Below, in pieces: positions 7,423 to 14,750 of a stretch of DNA of 27,497 nucleotides (the first letter of the stretch is position 1; each line of letters starts with the position of its first letter). The notes under the pieces are model-generated. The model was not told the origin of the DNA. It was given only the letters and a program-made list of their open reading frames with translations, and made no database searches. The DNA lies in NCBI GenBank assembly GCA_013817655.1, contig JACDCJ010000003.1:1-27497 (forward strand), in the 5' to 3' direction. A program made the position numbers and the translations under genes. This DNA comes from Actinosomnolentus pattersoniae (SeqCode) (GTDB lineage: Bacteria; Actinomycetota; UBA4738).

Positions 7423-8875
7423 GGTCAGCGCCTCCCTTTTCCTCCGGCTGAACTGCCTCTCCCCGTTGCTGCTTGCGGCGGGCCGCGCGCTTGCGCTCCC
7501 GATACCCGCGCACGATGCGTTGCTCGCTTCGCTCGACGGCGAGCGCCCCGGCCGGCACGTCCCTCGTGATCACCGACCCTGCCGCCGTGTTCGCCTGCTT
7601 GCCCACCCTCACCGGCGCGACGAGCATCGTATCCGACCCGATGAAGGCGCCGTCGCCGATGGTCGTGCGGTGCTTGTCGTAGCCGTCGTAGTTCACCGTG
7701 ATGGTGCCCGCGCCGATGTTCGCCCCCTCGCCCACCACGGCGTCCCCCACGTAGGAAAGGTGCGGCACCTTGCTGTTCCGGCCGATCCGTGCGGCCTTCA
7801 GCTCCACGAAGGTTCCCGCCTTGGCTCCCTCGCGAAGCACGGTCCCCGGGCGCAGGCTCGCGAAGGGACCGACCGAGGCTCGGGGACCTATGCGTGATCC
7901 GACGGCGACCGAGAACGTCACCTCCGCCCCCTCGCCGACCGTCGTGTCGACGATTCGCGCCGAGGGGCCCAGCCGGCATCCGGCCCCAACTCGCGTCGCC
8001 CCCTCCAGGAACGTCAAGGGGTACAGGATGGTGTCCGGGCCGATCCGAACGTCGACGTCCACGTAGGTCGTCTGCGGATCCACGACCGCGACCCCGCCAC
8101 GCATGTGCCCTTCCAGAATCCGCGCGCGCATGACGCTGCTGACGGCCGCCATCGAGCCGCGCGTGTTGAACCCGAGGCTGCCTCCCAGGTCGACGGCGAC
8201 GGCGGCCACCATCTCACCCTTGTCCTTCAGGATGGGAAGGACGTCGGGAAGGTAGTACTCGTGCTGTACGTTGTCGCGACCGACGAGCGGGAGAGCGCCG
8301 ATCAGCTCCTCCCGACGGAACGCGTAAACGAGGGTGGAGATCTCGCGAATCTTCCGGATCGCCGGGGTCGCCTCGCTTTCCTCCACGATCTCGATCAGCT
8401 CGTCGCCGACCCGGATCACCCGGCCGTAGCCACGAGGATCGTCGACCACCGTGGTGAGGATGGCTGCGGCGGCTTTCGTCCGTCGATGGACGGTCAGGAG
8501 CTGCCTGACGTGCTCGCCGCCGATCAGCGGATCGTCGCCGGAGAGGATCAGCACGTCGTCCGCGCCCTGCGTCGCCTCCTCCGTCGCGGCGACGGCGTGC
8601 CCCGTCCCGAGTGGGGTTCCCTGGTCGACGAACGTCGGTTCCGGCCGCACGCGCCACGACCGCACCGCTTCCTCGACCTGCCGCCGCCCCTCGCCCACGA
8701 CGACGATGACATTCGAAGGACGGGCACCCCGTGTGGCCGCTCGCAGGACGTGCCATAGGGAGGGCCGGCCGCACACCGGATGGAGCACCTTCGGCGTCGC
8801 CGACCTCATCCTCTTCCCCCTGCCGGCCGCGAGCGCAACGACGGCGACCGATCGGGGAGGTCGTCTGGTGGCCAC
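7415..8875 (-). CDS. glmU: Bifunctional GlmU (GlcN-1-P acetyltransferase / GlcNAc-1-P uridyltransferase)
   Basis: Makes UDP-GlcNAc for peptidoglycan in two steps. The N-terminal pyrophosphorylase part has LAAGRGKRM at about 15-23, followed by the conserved PKVLHP. The C-terminal left-handed beta-helix has hexapeptide repeats and the acetyltransferase motifs HLSYVGDA, NIGAGTITVNYDG and FIGSDT. From the GTG at 8873-8875 the protein has 486 residues. A longer frame starts at an ATG at 8917, but that ATG overlaps the GATAAT -10 box, and AAGGAG lies 11 bases before the GTG. The signature loop reads GRGKRM where most enzymes have GxGTRM, a mild change. prs follows with an overlap. Confidence 0.96.
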   Translation of the reverse strand: MATRRPPRSVAVVALAAGRGKRMRSATPKVLHPVCGRPSLWHVLRAATRGARPSNVIVVVGEGRRQVEEAVRSWRVRPEPTFVDQGTPLGTGHAVAATEEATQGADDVLILSGDDPLIGGEHVRQLLTVHRRTKAAAAILTTVVDDPRGYGRVIRVGDELIEIVEESEATPAIRKIREISTLVYAFRREELIGALPLVGRDNVQHEYYLPDVLPILKDKGEMVAAVAVDLGGSLGFNTRGSMAAVSSVMRARILEGHMRGGVAVVDPQTTYVDVDVRIGPDTILYPLTFLEGATRVGAGCRLGPSARIVDTTVGEGAEVTFSVAVGSRIGPRASVGPFASLRPGTVLREGAKAGTFVELKAARIGRNSKVPHLSYVGDAVVGEGANIGAGTITVNYDGYDKHRTTIGDGAFIGSDTMLVAPVRVGKQANTAAGSVITRDVPAGALAVERSEQRIVRGYRERKRAARRKQQRGEAVQPEEKGGADRG

Positions 8876-8915
8876 GAAAGCCCCTTCTCCTTGGAGGGCC
8901 ACTGCGGACCTCGGC

Positions 8916-8921
8916 ATTATC
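8916..8921 (-). promoter_or_regulatory. -10 element of the glmU-prs promoter
   Basis: On the minus strand GATAAT lies 40 bases before the glmU GTG, giving a leader of about 33 bases that carries AAGGAG. No convincing -35 is seen. It lies back to back with the tRNA-Gln promoter. Confidence 0.45.
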
Positions 8922-8956
8922 CATTGCGCGGGGCGTCCGCAGCCACCGGTCGACGG

Positions 8957-8962
8957 TATCGT
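8957..8962 (+). promoter_or_regulatory. -10 element of the tRNA-Gln gene
   Basis: TATCGT ends 13 bases before the mature tRNA 5' end, which implies a 5' leader of about six bases. The same hexamer precedes the EamA gene. Confidence 0.4.
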
Positions 8963-8975
8963 GGTTGGCGCGCCA

Positions 8976-9047
8976 TGGGCCTTCGTCCAATTGGCAGGAC
9001 GCCGGGTTTTGGTCCCGGAAATCCGCGTTCGAGTCGCGGGGGCCCAG
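8976..9047 (+). tRNA. tRNA-Gln (anticodon UUG)
   Basis: The 72-base sequence folds into a full cloverleaf. The acceptor stem TGGGCCT/GGGCCCA has seven pairs, one of them G-U. The D-stem is GTCC/GGAC with loop AATTGGCA. The anticodon stem is CCGGG/CCCGG with loop TTTTGGT, anticodon TTG. The T-stem is CCGCG/CGCGG with loop TTCGAGT. U1 and a UUG anticodon fit tRNA-Gln. The 3' CCA is not encoded (GCTC follows). It lies head-on to the minus-strand genes, between ispE and glmU. Confidence 0.93.
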
Positions 9048-9058
9048 CTCTTCAGAGC

Positions 9059-9991
9059 TCACTCCATCGCGCGCGAGCGGACCCGCAACGGGGCCCGGCC
9101 GGACAGGCGACCGATGTCTTGCTCCACGGCAGGGTCCAGGTCAGAACCCGGGAGGACGATGCCCGCGACGCTCGGCCCGCTTCCGGACATCACCGCCCCG
9201 ACGGCTCCGCCCGCGAGCAGACGATCGCGCGCCTCGCGGACCTCGGGGTGACGCCTCATCACCGGCTCCTCGAGATCGTTGTAGAGGAGGGGACCGAGGG
9301 CGCTGAGGGCCGGGCCCGGGCCATCGCGCAAGAAGAGGCCGCACGCATCCACCAGGGGTGCCGGGTCAGGGCCCGAAACGCCACCATCCTCGTCCCACCA
9401 CCGGAAGGCCGATGCCGTGCTGACTCCGAACGGAAACGTCACGAGGACCCATTCGATGGCACCGGCGTTCGCCTGCCGGATGACCTCGCCCCGCCCCGAT
9501 GCCCTCACCGTCCCCCCCGCGAGGAGCGCCGGGACGTCGGAGCCCACATCCGCCCCGATCCCTCGAAGGGCGACGTCATCCAGGCCACACCCCCAGAGGC
9601 CGTTCAGGCCACGGAGGGTCGCGGCCGCGTCCGCGCTTCCTCCGCCCAGACCGGCCGCCGCGGGAATTCGCTTTTCGAGGAGGAAGTCGGCGAAGCCCCG
9701 CACCCCAGCGGCCTCGGCCAGCGCTGTCGCCGCCCGCAGAACGAGGTTCGACTCGCCGGTAGGCACGGCGCGAGCGATCTCGGGCTCGCCGGTCACGTCC
9801 ACCGAGAGGGAAAGCGTCCGGAACCGGGGATCCGAGAGGGCGTGGATCTCCAGGCGGTCGTGCAGCGTCACCGGGACGATCACCGTATCGAGGCCGTGGT
9901 ATCCGTCGGTTCGGGTCCCCAGCACCCGAAGGAAGAGGTTGACCTTTGCCCATGCCCGAATCGAAAGGGTGTGCGCGGGAAGGTCCCTCAT
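9059..9991 (-). CDS. ispE: 4-diphosphocytidyl-2-C-methyl-D-erythritol kinase
   Basis: A GHMP-family kinase of the MEP isoprenoid pathway that phosphorylates CDP-methylerythritol at the 2-hydroxyl. The 310-residue protein has WAKVNLFLRV at about 14-23 with the conserved Lys, the ATP-binding glycine loop PAAAGLGGGSADAAATL at 110-126, GSDVPALLAGG in the substrate region and the C-terminal GHMP motif MSGSGPSVAG. The ATG at 9989-9991 overlaps the ksgA TGA as ATGA, so translation is coupled. The open frame extends 71 codons upstream, but those overlap ksgA and are not real. The ksgA-ispE order is conserved in actinobacteria. Confidence 0.96.
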   Translation of the reverse strand: MRDLPAHTLSIRAWAKVNLFLRVLGTRTDGYHGLDTVIVPVTLHDRLEIHALSDPRFRTLSLSVDVTGEPEIARAVPTGESNLVLRAATALAEAAGVRGFADFLLEKRIPAAAGLGGGSADAAATLRGLNGLWGCGLDDVALRGIGADVGSDVPALLAGGTVRASGRGEVIRQANAGAIEWVLVTFPFGVSTASAFRWWDEDGGVSGPDPAPLVDACGLFLRDGPGPALSALGPLLYNDLEEPVMRRHPEVREARDRLLAGGAVGAVMSGSGPSVAGIVLPGSDLDPAVEQDIGRLSGRAPLRVRSRAME

Positions 9992-10878
9992 CCCGAGGCC
10001 CGGGAATCCGAGGGCATCCGGGCTGCGACGTTGGCGGCGAGACAGGCGAACGCTTCGAGGTCCAGGGTCTGCGGCCGGCTCGCGGGCGAGACCCCGCAAC
10101 GGGTAAGGACCGCTTCCGCGTCCGCCGGCAACAGGCCGAGCCGGACGAGAGCGCTCCGGATCGTCTTCCTTCGCTGCTCGAAGGCCACTTCGACCAGTCG
10201 CCACAGGTCGGCCTCTGAGACGTTCACGGCCGCCGGCCTGCGCGTCATCGCCACCAGCACAGACTCCACCCCCGGCCGGGGCCAGAACGCCGTCGGTGGC
10301 ACGCGCCGCACGATGCGCGCCTCCATCCGGTAGGCGACGCGAAGGGAGACGGGCCCGAAGTGCGGTCCGCCCGCCGGGGACGCCAGCCGTTCCCCCACCT
10401 CGCGCTGGACCATGACCACGAGGCGCTCCACACGCGGTTCATGCTCCACGACCCGCAGGACGACCGGTACGGCAACGTTGTAGGGCAGGTTGGCCACAAG
10501 GATCCACGGGCCCGGCTCGGCCAGCAGGGCTCCCCACTCGGCTGTGACCGCGTCGGCGCGGACGACCAGGGTGCGCTCGAACGGCGCCAGGACCTCTCTA
10601 AGCGCCGGGAGCAGGGCGCGGTCGAGTTCGACGGCCACCACCCGCGCCCCGGTCGATGCGAGCGCCACGGTGAGCGACCCCAGCCCCGCGCCGACCTCCA
10701 ACACGCGGCTTTCCGGTCCAACTCCCGCCACCTCGGCGATCCTGCGAGCCAGCGTCGGATGAACCAGGAAATGCTGCCCCAGGGCGCGGTTGGGCCGGAT
10801 CCCGTGGCTCGCGGCGAGCGCGCGCAGGGCGCTCGGTGGGAGGCCCCTACCAGCTGACGCAGACGTCGAGGACCCCAC
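9988..10878 (-). CDS. ksgA: 16S rRNA (adenine(1518)-N6/adenine(1519)-N6)-dimethyltransferase
   Basis: KsgA (RsmA) dimethylates two adjacent adenines near the 3' end of 16S rRNA in a late step of 30S assembly. Seen in the protein: LGQHFL at about 33-38, the SAM-binding VLEVGAGLGSLT at about 59-70, VELDRAL with the ribose-binding Glu, and NLPYN at about 130-134, the catalytic motif. The start is uncertain. The open frame runs up to 10950, but the first 24 codons overlap the previous gene and look non-native. The GTG at 10876-10878 gives 296 residues with a 32-base overlap and no strong ribosome site. A start nearer the RALGQ motif would need a CTG. Confidence 0.95.
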   Translation of the reverse strand: MGSSTSASAGRGLPPSALRALAASHGIRPNRALGQHFLVHPTLARRIAEVAGVGPESRVLEVGAGLGSLTVALASTGARVVAVELDRALLPALREVLAPFERTLVVRADAVTAEWGALLAEPGPWILVANLPYNVAVPVVLRVVEHEPRVERLVVMVQREVGERLASPAGGPHFGPVSLRVAYRMEARIVRRVPPTAFWPRPGVESVLVAMTRRPAAVNVSEADLWRLVEVAFEQRRKTIRSALVRLGLLPADAEAVLTRCGVSPASRPQTLDLEAFACLAANVAARMPSDSRASG

Positions 10879-11314
10879 GCCCGAGGGGGGCGAGAGTGGC
10901 GAACGCGCCGGAGGAGAGCTCGATGATCCGCCCGGATCCGATCGACCCACGGCGGTTGATTATCACAGTCACCGACCGGCCGTTCTCGATCTCGTGAACC
11001 CGGATCGGCACCCCGCGGGGAAGGCCGGCTTGGGCGCCCGTCCCTCTCATCCGCTTGGAGGCGACCCTCCACGAGGCCACGCCACACGCTCCGGCATCGG
11101 GATCCGACAGATCGATGGCACCGGAGAGCAGATCCGCCTCGAGGGACCCGACCGGTCCCTCGTTCGCGGTCACCGGGCGTGCTGCGGCGGCGTCCGGCTC
11201 CTCCCGGGGAATGTCGACCGCGCCGGGGGCGAGCACCAGAGCTATCAGCCCAAGCGTGCCCCATCGCAGGCTGCGGCGTTCCACTCGTCCCTTGCCGTCC
11301 GGCGTTTTCCCCAA
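10847..11314 (-). CDS. Secreted double-psi beta-barrel (RlpA-like) protein
   Basis: A small exported protein, about 155 residues from the TTG at 11312-11314 (GGAGG 8 bases upstream) or 145 from the GTG at 11282-11284. A basic stretch is followed by a hydrophobic signal segment (WGTLGLIALVLAPGA) and a short linker. The C-terminal 80 residues match the RlpA-like double-psi barrel: ACGVASW, LPRGVPIRVHEIENGRSV, then RIIELSSGAFATLAPLG and a final CVSW. Two cysteines could form a disulfide. The usual TAAH segment is missing, and the NDRGP motif reads NRRGS, so lytic transglycosylase activity is doubtful. It occupies the position of rpfB in other actinobacteria, but no Rpf, G5 or DUF348 domain is present. 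Longer starts overlap the promoter. Confidence 0.75.
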   Translation of the reverse strand: MGKTPDGKGRVERRSLRWGTLGLIALVLAPGAVDIPREEPDAAAARPVTANEGPVGSLEADLLSGAIDLSDPDAGACGVASWRVASKRMRGTGAQAGLPRGVPIRVHEIENGRSVTVIINRRGSIGSGRIIELSSGAFATLAPLGRGVLDVCVSW

Positions 11315-11348
11315 AGCACAGCCCTCCACCGACGGCCGCGGTGGGGAA
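11307..11348 (-). other. Leader RNA fold over the ribosome site of the beta-barrel gene
   Basis: In the leader, CCACCG and CGGTGG (11326-11331 and 11339-11344) form a 6-pair hairpin whose 3' arm touches the GGAGGG ribosome site. An outer pair, TTCCCC with GGGGAA (11343-11348 with 11307-11312), would cover the TTG start. The two stems share bases and may be alternatives. I do not see the conserved core of a ydaO (c-di-AMP) riboswitch. Confidence 0.3.
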
Positions 11349-11385
11349 GGACCGGGCCCGCCTCCGGCGCCATTGCCGGGCTGGC

Positions 11386-11415
11386 ACCCTAGCAAACTCT
11401 CAACCTCTAGTGCAA
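11386..11415 (-). promoter_or_regulatory. Sigma70-type promoter of the beta-barrel/ksgA/ispE unit
   Basis: On the minus strand TTGCAC (11410-11415) and TAGGGT (11386-11391) are separated by 18 bases. The transcript would start near 11379, leaving a leader of about 65-95 bases. This places the first possible TTG of the frame (11395) inside the promoter and excludes it. Confidence 0.6.
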
Positions 11416-11425
11416 AGCGAGGACC

Positions 11426-11437
11426 GAACGTACGTTC
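11426..11437. promoter_or_regulatory. LexA/SOS-box-like palindrome
   Basis: GAACGTACGTTC is a perfect 12-base palindrome. With its flanks, CGAACGTACGTTCA agrees at 13 of 14 positions with the Gram-positive LexA consensus CGAACRNRYGTTYG. It lies between the tatD stop and the promoter at 11386-11415, with its edge 10 bases upstream of the -35. Confidence 0.45.
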
Positions 11438-11465
11438 AGGCGCTTCGAAGTGCCGGGCGGAGTCT

Positions 11466-12242
11466 CTAGCGCAGGAGCGGGAACGTCCGTATGGCGGCGG
11501 CGCTCGTTTCCTCGACCATCTGCTGCAGGGTCAGGTTCCTCGTCTCGGCGAGGGCGGCGAGGACATGCATGACGTTTCCGGGCTCGTTCGGCCGGCCGCG
11601 CAGGCTCTGAGGCGGAAGAAAGGGGCTGTCGGTCTCGGCGAGGATGAGGCCGGGCGCCGAAGCGGCCGCCGCGCCACGAATTGAGTCGGCGCCCGGATAG
11701 GTGATGTTCGCGGCGAACGAGGTCAGATAGCCGCGGGCCTGGGCCTCCGCGAGGTGTGCGGCGTCCCCCGAGAAGCAATGCAGCACGACCCGCTCCGCCC
11801 GTTCCTCGGCGAGGATCGCCATCGCATCGGGCCACGCATCCCGGACGTGGACGACGAGCGGCTTGCCCGACTCGCGAGAGAGCGCGATGTGGGTTCGAAA
11901 AGCACGGTGCTGGTCCTCCACGGGGGAAAGCCTCCGGTAATAGTCGAGGCCCGTCTCCCCGACCCCCACCACCATGGGATCGGCCAGCAGCTCCTCGATC
12001 TCCGCTCCGGCGCGACCGTCGAAATCCGACGCCGTGTGTGGATGCATCCCGGCGGTCGCGAAGACGCCCCGGAAGGACTCGGCGAGCTCGACCGAACGAC
12101 GGCTGGTCGCCGGGTCGATGCCGACGCACACGAGCCGTTCCACGCCCGCGGCCGCCGCGGCGGACACCACACGACCGGCCTCCTGATCCATGAGAAACAG
12201 GTGGCAGTGGGTGTCGACGGCGTAGGGGCTCGGGGTCTGCAC
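11466..12242 (-). CDS. tatD: TatD family metal-dependent hydrolase/DNase
   Basis: A 258-residue TIM-barrel amidohydrolase of the TatD family, whose members are Mg2+-dependent 3'-5' DNases linked to DNA repair and also D-aminoacyl-tRNA deacylases. The metal-site motifs are all present: DTHCHL near residue 10 (HxH), GMHPH near 66-70, GVGETGLDYYR near 94-104 (bridging Glu), VVHVRDA near 131, HCFSG near 156 and ETDSPFLPP near 204. It follows metG by 13 bases, the usual metG-tatD pair, and is probably cotranscribed. The GTG at 12240-12242 is chosen. A TTG one codon earlier is possible. No clear ribosome site precedes either. Confidence 0.94.
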   Translation of the reverse strand: MQTPSPYAVDTHCHLFLMDQEAGRVVSAAAAAGVERLVCVGIDPATSRRSVELAESFRGVFATAGMHPHTASDFDGRAGAEIEELLADPMVVGVGETGLDYYRRLSPVEDQHRAFRTHIALSRESGKPLVVHVRDAWPDAMAILAEERAERVVLHCFSGDAAHLAEAQARGYLTSFAANITYPGADSIRGAAAASAPGLILAETDSPFLPPQSLRGRPNEPGNVMHVLAALAETRNLTLQQMVEETSAAAIRTFPLLR

Positions 12243-12255
12243 CAAAGGTGGAACG

Positions 12256-13782
12256 TTAGCTCTCGAGGCGAGGGAAAAGCGAATCGCCGCGGCGCACCTT
12301 CGTCCCCGGTTGGAGGCGGCCCCAGCGGCCCGCCTCCGGCAGCCGCTCGTCCTCCAACCGGTCGTCGATCCCGAGCTGCTCCCAGAGCCGGCCCGCGGCC
12401 TCGGGCATGATAGGAAATGCGAGCAGCGCTATGAGGCGCAAGCCCTCCAGGGCCTCGTACAACACGGCTTCCAGCTCCCGGCGGCGGGACGCGTCCTTCG
12501 CGAGGGCCCAGGGGGCCACCTCCACGAGGTACCGGTTCGCCTCCCGGACGAACTCGTCCAACGATGCCACGGCGTCGGTCAGGCGCAGAGTGGTCATGTG
12601 GGCATCGAACCGCTCAACGAGCTCTCCCCCCAGGTTGGACAGCACTCCGGTGCCGTCCCCGCCGGGCTCCGGCACCACGCCGTCGAAGTATGAGTCCACC
12701 ATCGCGAGGACCCTGCTGGCGAGGTTCCCCCACCCGTTGGCGAGGTCGGCGTTGTAGCGAGCCAGCATCGACTCCCAGGAGAAGCTCCCGTCCCGCCCGA
12801 AGGTGATCTCGCGCAGGAAGTAGTAGCGGTACGCATCCACCCCGAAGAAATCGACGAGCTCGAAGGGGTGGATCCCCGTCAGGCGGGTCTTGGACATCTT
12901 CTCCCCGCCGACGAGCATGTATCCGTGGACGCAGATCTGGCGCGGAATGGGGACGCCGGCGGCCATGAGCATGGCGGGCCAGATCACGGAGTGGAACCGA
13001 ACGATGTCGTTCGCCATCACGTGCACGTCGGCGGGCCACACGGATCGGAACCTTCCCTCTTCGAGTCCGAATCCGGCGGCGGTGACGTAGTTGAGCAGGG
13101 CATCCACCCACACGTAGATCACGTGCCCCGGGTCCCAGGGCAGTGGGATCCCCCACGTCACGGACTTGCGAGAAACCGACAGGTCTCGCAGGCCTCCCCG
13201 GATGAAGGAGAGCATCTCGTTGCGCCGCTCCTCCGGGACGACGAAGTCCGGATTATCCTCATAGTGGCGAAGAAGGGCGTCCTGATACTTGGACAGCCGG
13301 AAGAAGTAGTTCTCCTCGGAGAGGTGCTCGACGGGCCGCCGGTGTATGGGGCACTGGCCGTCGACCAGCTCCGCCTCCACCTTGAACTCCTCGCATGAGA
13401 CGCAATACGGGCCCTCGTAGGTCCCCAGGTAGACGTCGCCGCGTTCGTAGAGGGCCTTCACGAACTCCTGCGCGGCCCTGGTGTGGCGCTCCTCGCTCGT
13501 CCGGATGAAGTCGTCGTAGGAGATCTGGAGGCGCTCCCAGACCCGCTTCCACTCCGGGATCATCCGGTCCGTCCACTCCTCGGGCGAGACGCCGTTCTCC
13601 TCGGCGATGCGAGCGACGTTCTGGCTGTGCTCGTCGGTGCCGGTGAGGAAGAACACCGCCTCGCCTCGAAGCCGGTGGTACCTGGCTATGACGTCGCAGG
13701 CCACCGTCGTGTACGCGTGGCCGATGTGAGGCACGCCGTTCACGTAGTAGATCGGCGTCGTGACGTAGAAGGTGTCCTTCAC
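12256..13782 (-). CDS. metG: Methionyl-tRNA synthetase
   Basis: A class I synthetase of 508 residues that charges tRNA-Met. The HIGH signature reads HIGH at 19-22 and the KMSKS loop reads KMSKT at 295-299. A Cys/His set, CVSC at 127-130 and CPIH at 144-147, fits the zinc knuckle of the connective peptide. The C-terminal helical anticodon domain is present, but there is no EMAP-II/Arc1p-like dimerisation domain, which gives the short form usual in actinobacteria. The GTG start (13780-13782) has TAGAAT nine bases upstream and no ribosome site, so the transcript is likely leaderless or nearly so. It is divergent from the EamA gene across only 38 bases. Confidence 0.97.
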   Translation of the reverse strand: MKDTFYVTTPIYYVNGVPHIGHAYTTVACDVIARYHRLRGEAVFFLTGTDEHSQNVARIAEENGVSPEEWTDRMIPEWKRVWERLQISYDDFIRTSEERHTRAAQEFVKALYERGDVYLGTYEGPYCVSCEEFKVEAELVDGQCPIHRRPVEHLSEENYFFRLSKYQDALLRHYEDNPDFVVPEERRNEMLSFIRGGLRDLSVSRKSVTWGIPLPWDPGHVIYVWVDALLNYVTAAGFGLEEGRFRSVWPADVHVMANDIVRFHSVIWPAMLMAAGVPIPRQICVHGYMLVGGEKMSKTRLTGIHPFELVDFFGVDAYRYYFLREITFGRDGSFSWESMLARYNADLANGWGNLASRVLAMVDSYFDGVVPEPGGDGTGVLSNLGGELVERFDAHMTTLRLTDAVASLDEFVREANRYLVEVAPWALAKDASRRRELEAVLYEALEGLRLIALLAFPIMPEAAGRLWEQLGIDDRLEDERLPEAGRWGRLQPGTKVRRGDSLFPRLES

Positions 13783-13791
13783 GGTCCGGCC

Positions 13792-13797
13792 ATTCTA
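13792..13797 (-). promoter_or_regulatory. -10 element of metG
   Basis: On the minus strand TAGAAT lies nine bases before the metG GTG. It shares a 38-base gap with the divergent TATCGT of the EamA gene, so the two promoters may interfere. Confidence 0.5.
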
Positions 13798-13808
13798 GGG
13801 GCCTGCGG

Positions 13809-13814
13809 TATCGT
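13809..13814 (+). promoter_or_regulatory. -10 element of the EamA gene
   Basis: TATCGT is followed by six bases and then the ATG at 13821, the spacing of a leaderless transcript. Confidence 0.45.
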
Positions 13815-13820
13815 CCCCCG

Positions 13821-14750
13821 ATGCGGCGCAAGGTGGACGCGAGCATCCTGCTCCTCCTCACGCCGGTGCTCTGGGGAGCGACGTTTCCCGCAACCAAGAT
13901 CGCGCTCCGGCATCTTCCGGTGCCCCCGTTCATGGCGTGGACCCGCCTCCTGGGCTTCCTGACCGTGCTCGCGCTGCTTCCGCTCGTCGGCGGGCGGGGG
14001 CGGGGCATCGGGAGGCGAGGGGGCTCCGGCGTGGTGGCGGCGCTCGGCCCCGGCGCCATCCTCGGTGCCCTCATGTTCCTCGGGTACTTCCTCCAGACCG
14101 AGGGACAGTCACGGACGAGCGCGACGAACGCCGGCTTCATCACCGGCACGTACGTCGTCTTCGTTCCCTTCCTGCTCTCGCTGGCGTTCCGGCGCCGCGT
14201 CCCCGCCGCCGCGTGGCTCGCCGGGATGGTCTCCCTCGCCGGACTCGCCCTCCTGTCGATCCATGACCTCCAGACCCTTCGCCCACATTTCGGAGACCTC
14301 CTCGTGCTCGCCGGAGCGGTCGGGTGGGCGGGGCACATCGTGGCCGTGGGCTTCTTCTCGCCCCGCTTCCGGCCCGAGGTCCTTTCCCTCGCTCAGCTTG
14401 GGGTGGCGGCCGGACTGCATCTTGCCGCGGCGATGGGCACAGGGCTCCGTCCCGAGGCCGCGGCCGGAGCGGACGTCCTCCCGCTGCTCGTGATCACGGG
14501 GGTGCTCGGCACGGGGGTCGCCTTCAGCATCCAGATCTTCGCCCAGCGGACCGTGACAGCGGCTCGAGCTGTCATCGTCCTGGCCGGCGAGGGGATATTC
14601 GCCGCGGTCTTCGCGGCCGCGTGGCTCCACGAGCGCCTAGCCCTCCACCAGTGGCTCGGGGCAGCGCTGGTCCTGATGGCGATGGCGTACTCGGAGCTAA
14701 GAGCCCGCCGCCCCGCCGTCACCAGGCTGGATCCCGCCGCCGTCCCCTGA
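13821..14750 (+). CDS. EamA/DMT family transporter
   Basis: A 309-residue protein with about ten hydrophobic helices in two similar halves, the EamA (DUF6, drug/metabolite transporter) layout. The first half opens with LLTPVLWGATFPATKIAL, a typical EamA start. The second half begins near GDLLVLAGAVGWAGHIVAVG and ends with LGAALVLMAMAYSELRARR. Substrates of this family range from amino acids to sugars and drugs and cannot be told here. The ATG has no ribosome site, and TATCGT lies six bases before it. Its last 54 bases overlap the 3' end of rsmI on the other strand. Confidence 0.87.
   Translation: MRRKVDASILLLLTPVLWGATFPATKIALRHLPVPPFMAWTRLLGFLTVLALLPLVGGRGRGIGRRGGSGVVAALGPGAILGALMFLGYFLQTEGQSRTSATNAGFITGTYVVFVPFLLSLAFRRRVPAAAWLAGMVSLAGLALLSIHDLQTLRPHFGDLLVLAGAVGWAGHIVAVGFFSPRFRPEVLSLAQLGVAAGLHLAAAMGTGLRPEAAAGADVLPLLVITGVLGTGVAFSIQIFAQRTVTAARAVIVLAGEGIFAAVFAAAWLHERLALHQWLGAALVLMAMAYSELRARRPAVTRLDPAAVP

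Noticed and set aside
11285..11465. A ydaO (c-di-AMP) riboswitch before the beta-barrel gene
   Set aside because: Expected from rpf-type genes in other actinobacteria, but the transcribed leader is under 100 bases and the conserved ydaO core is not present.
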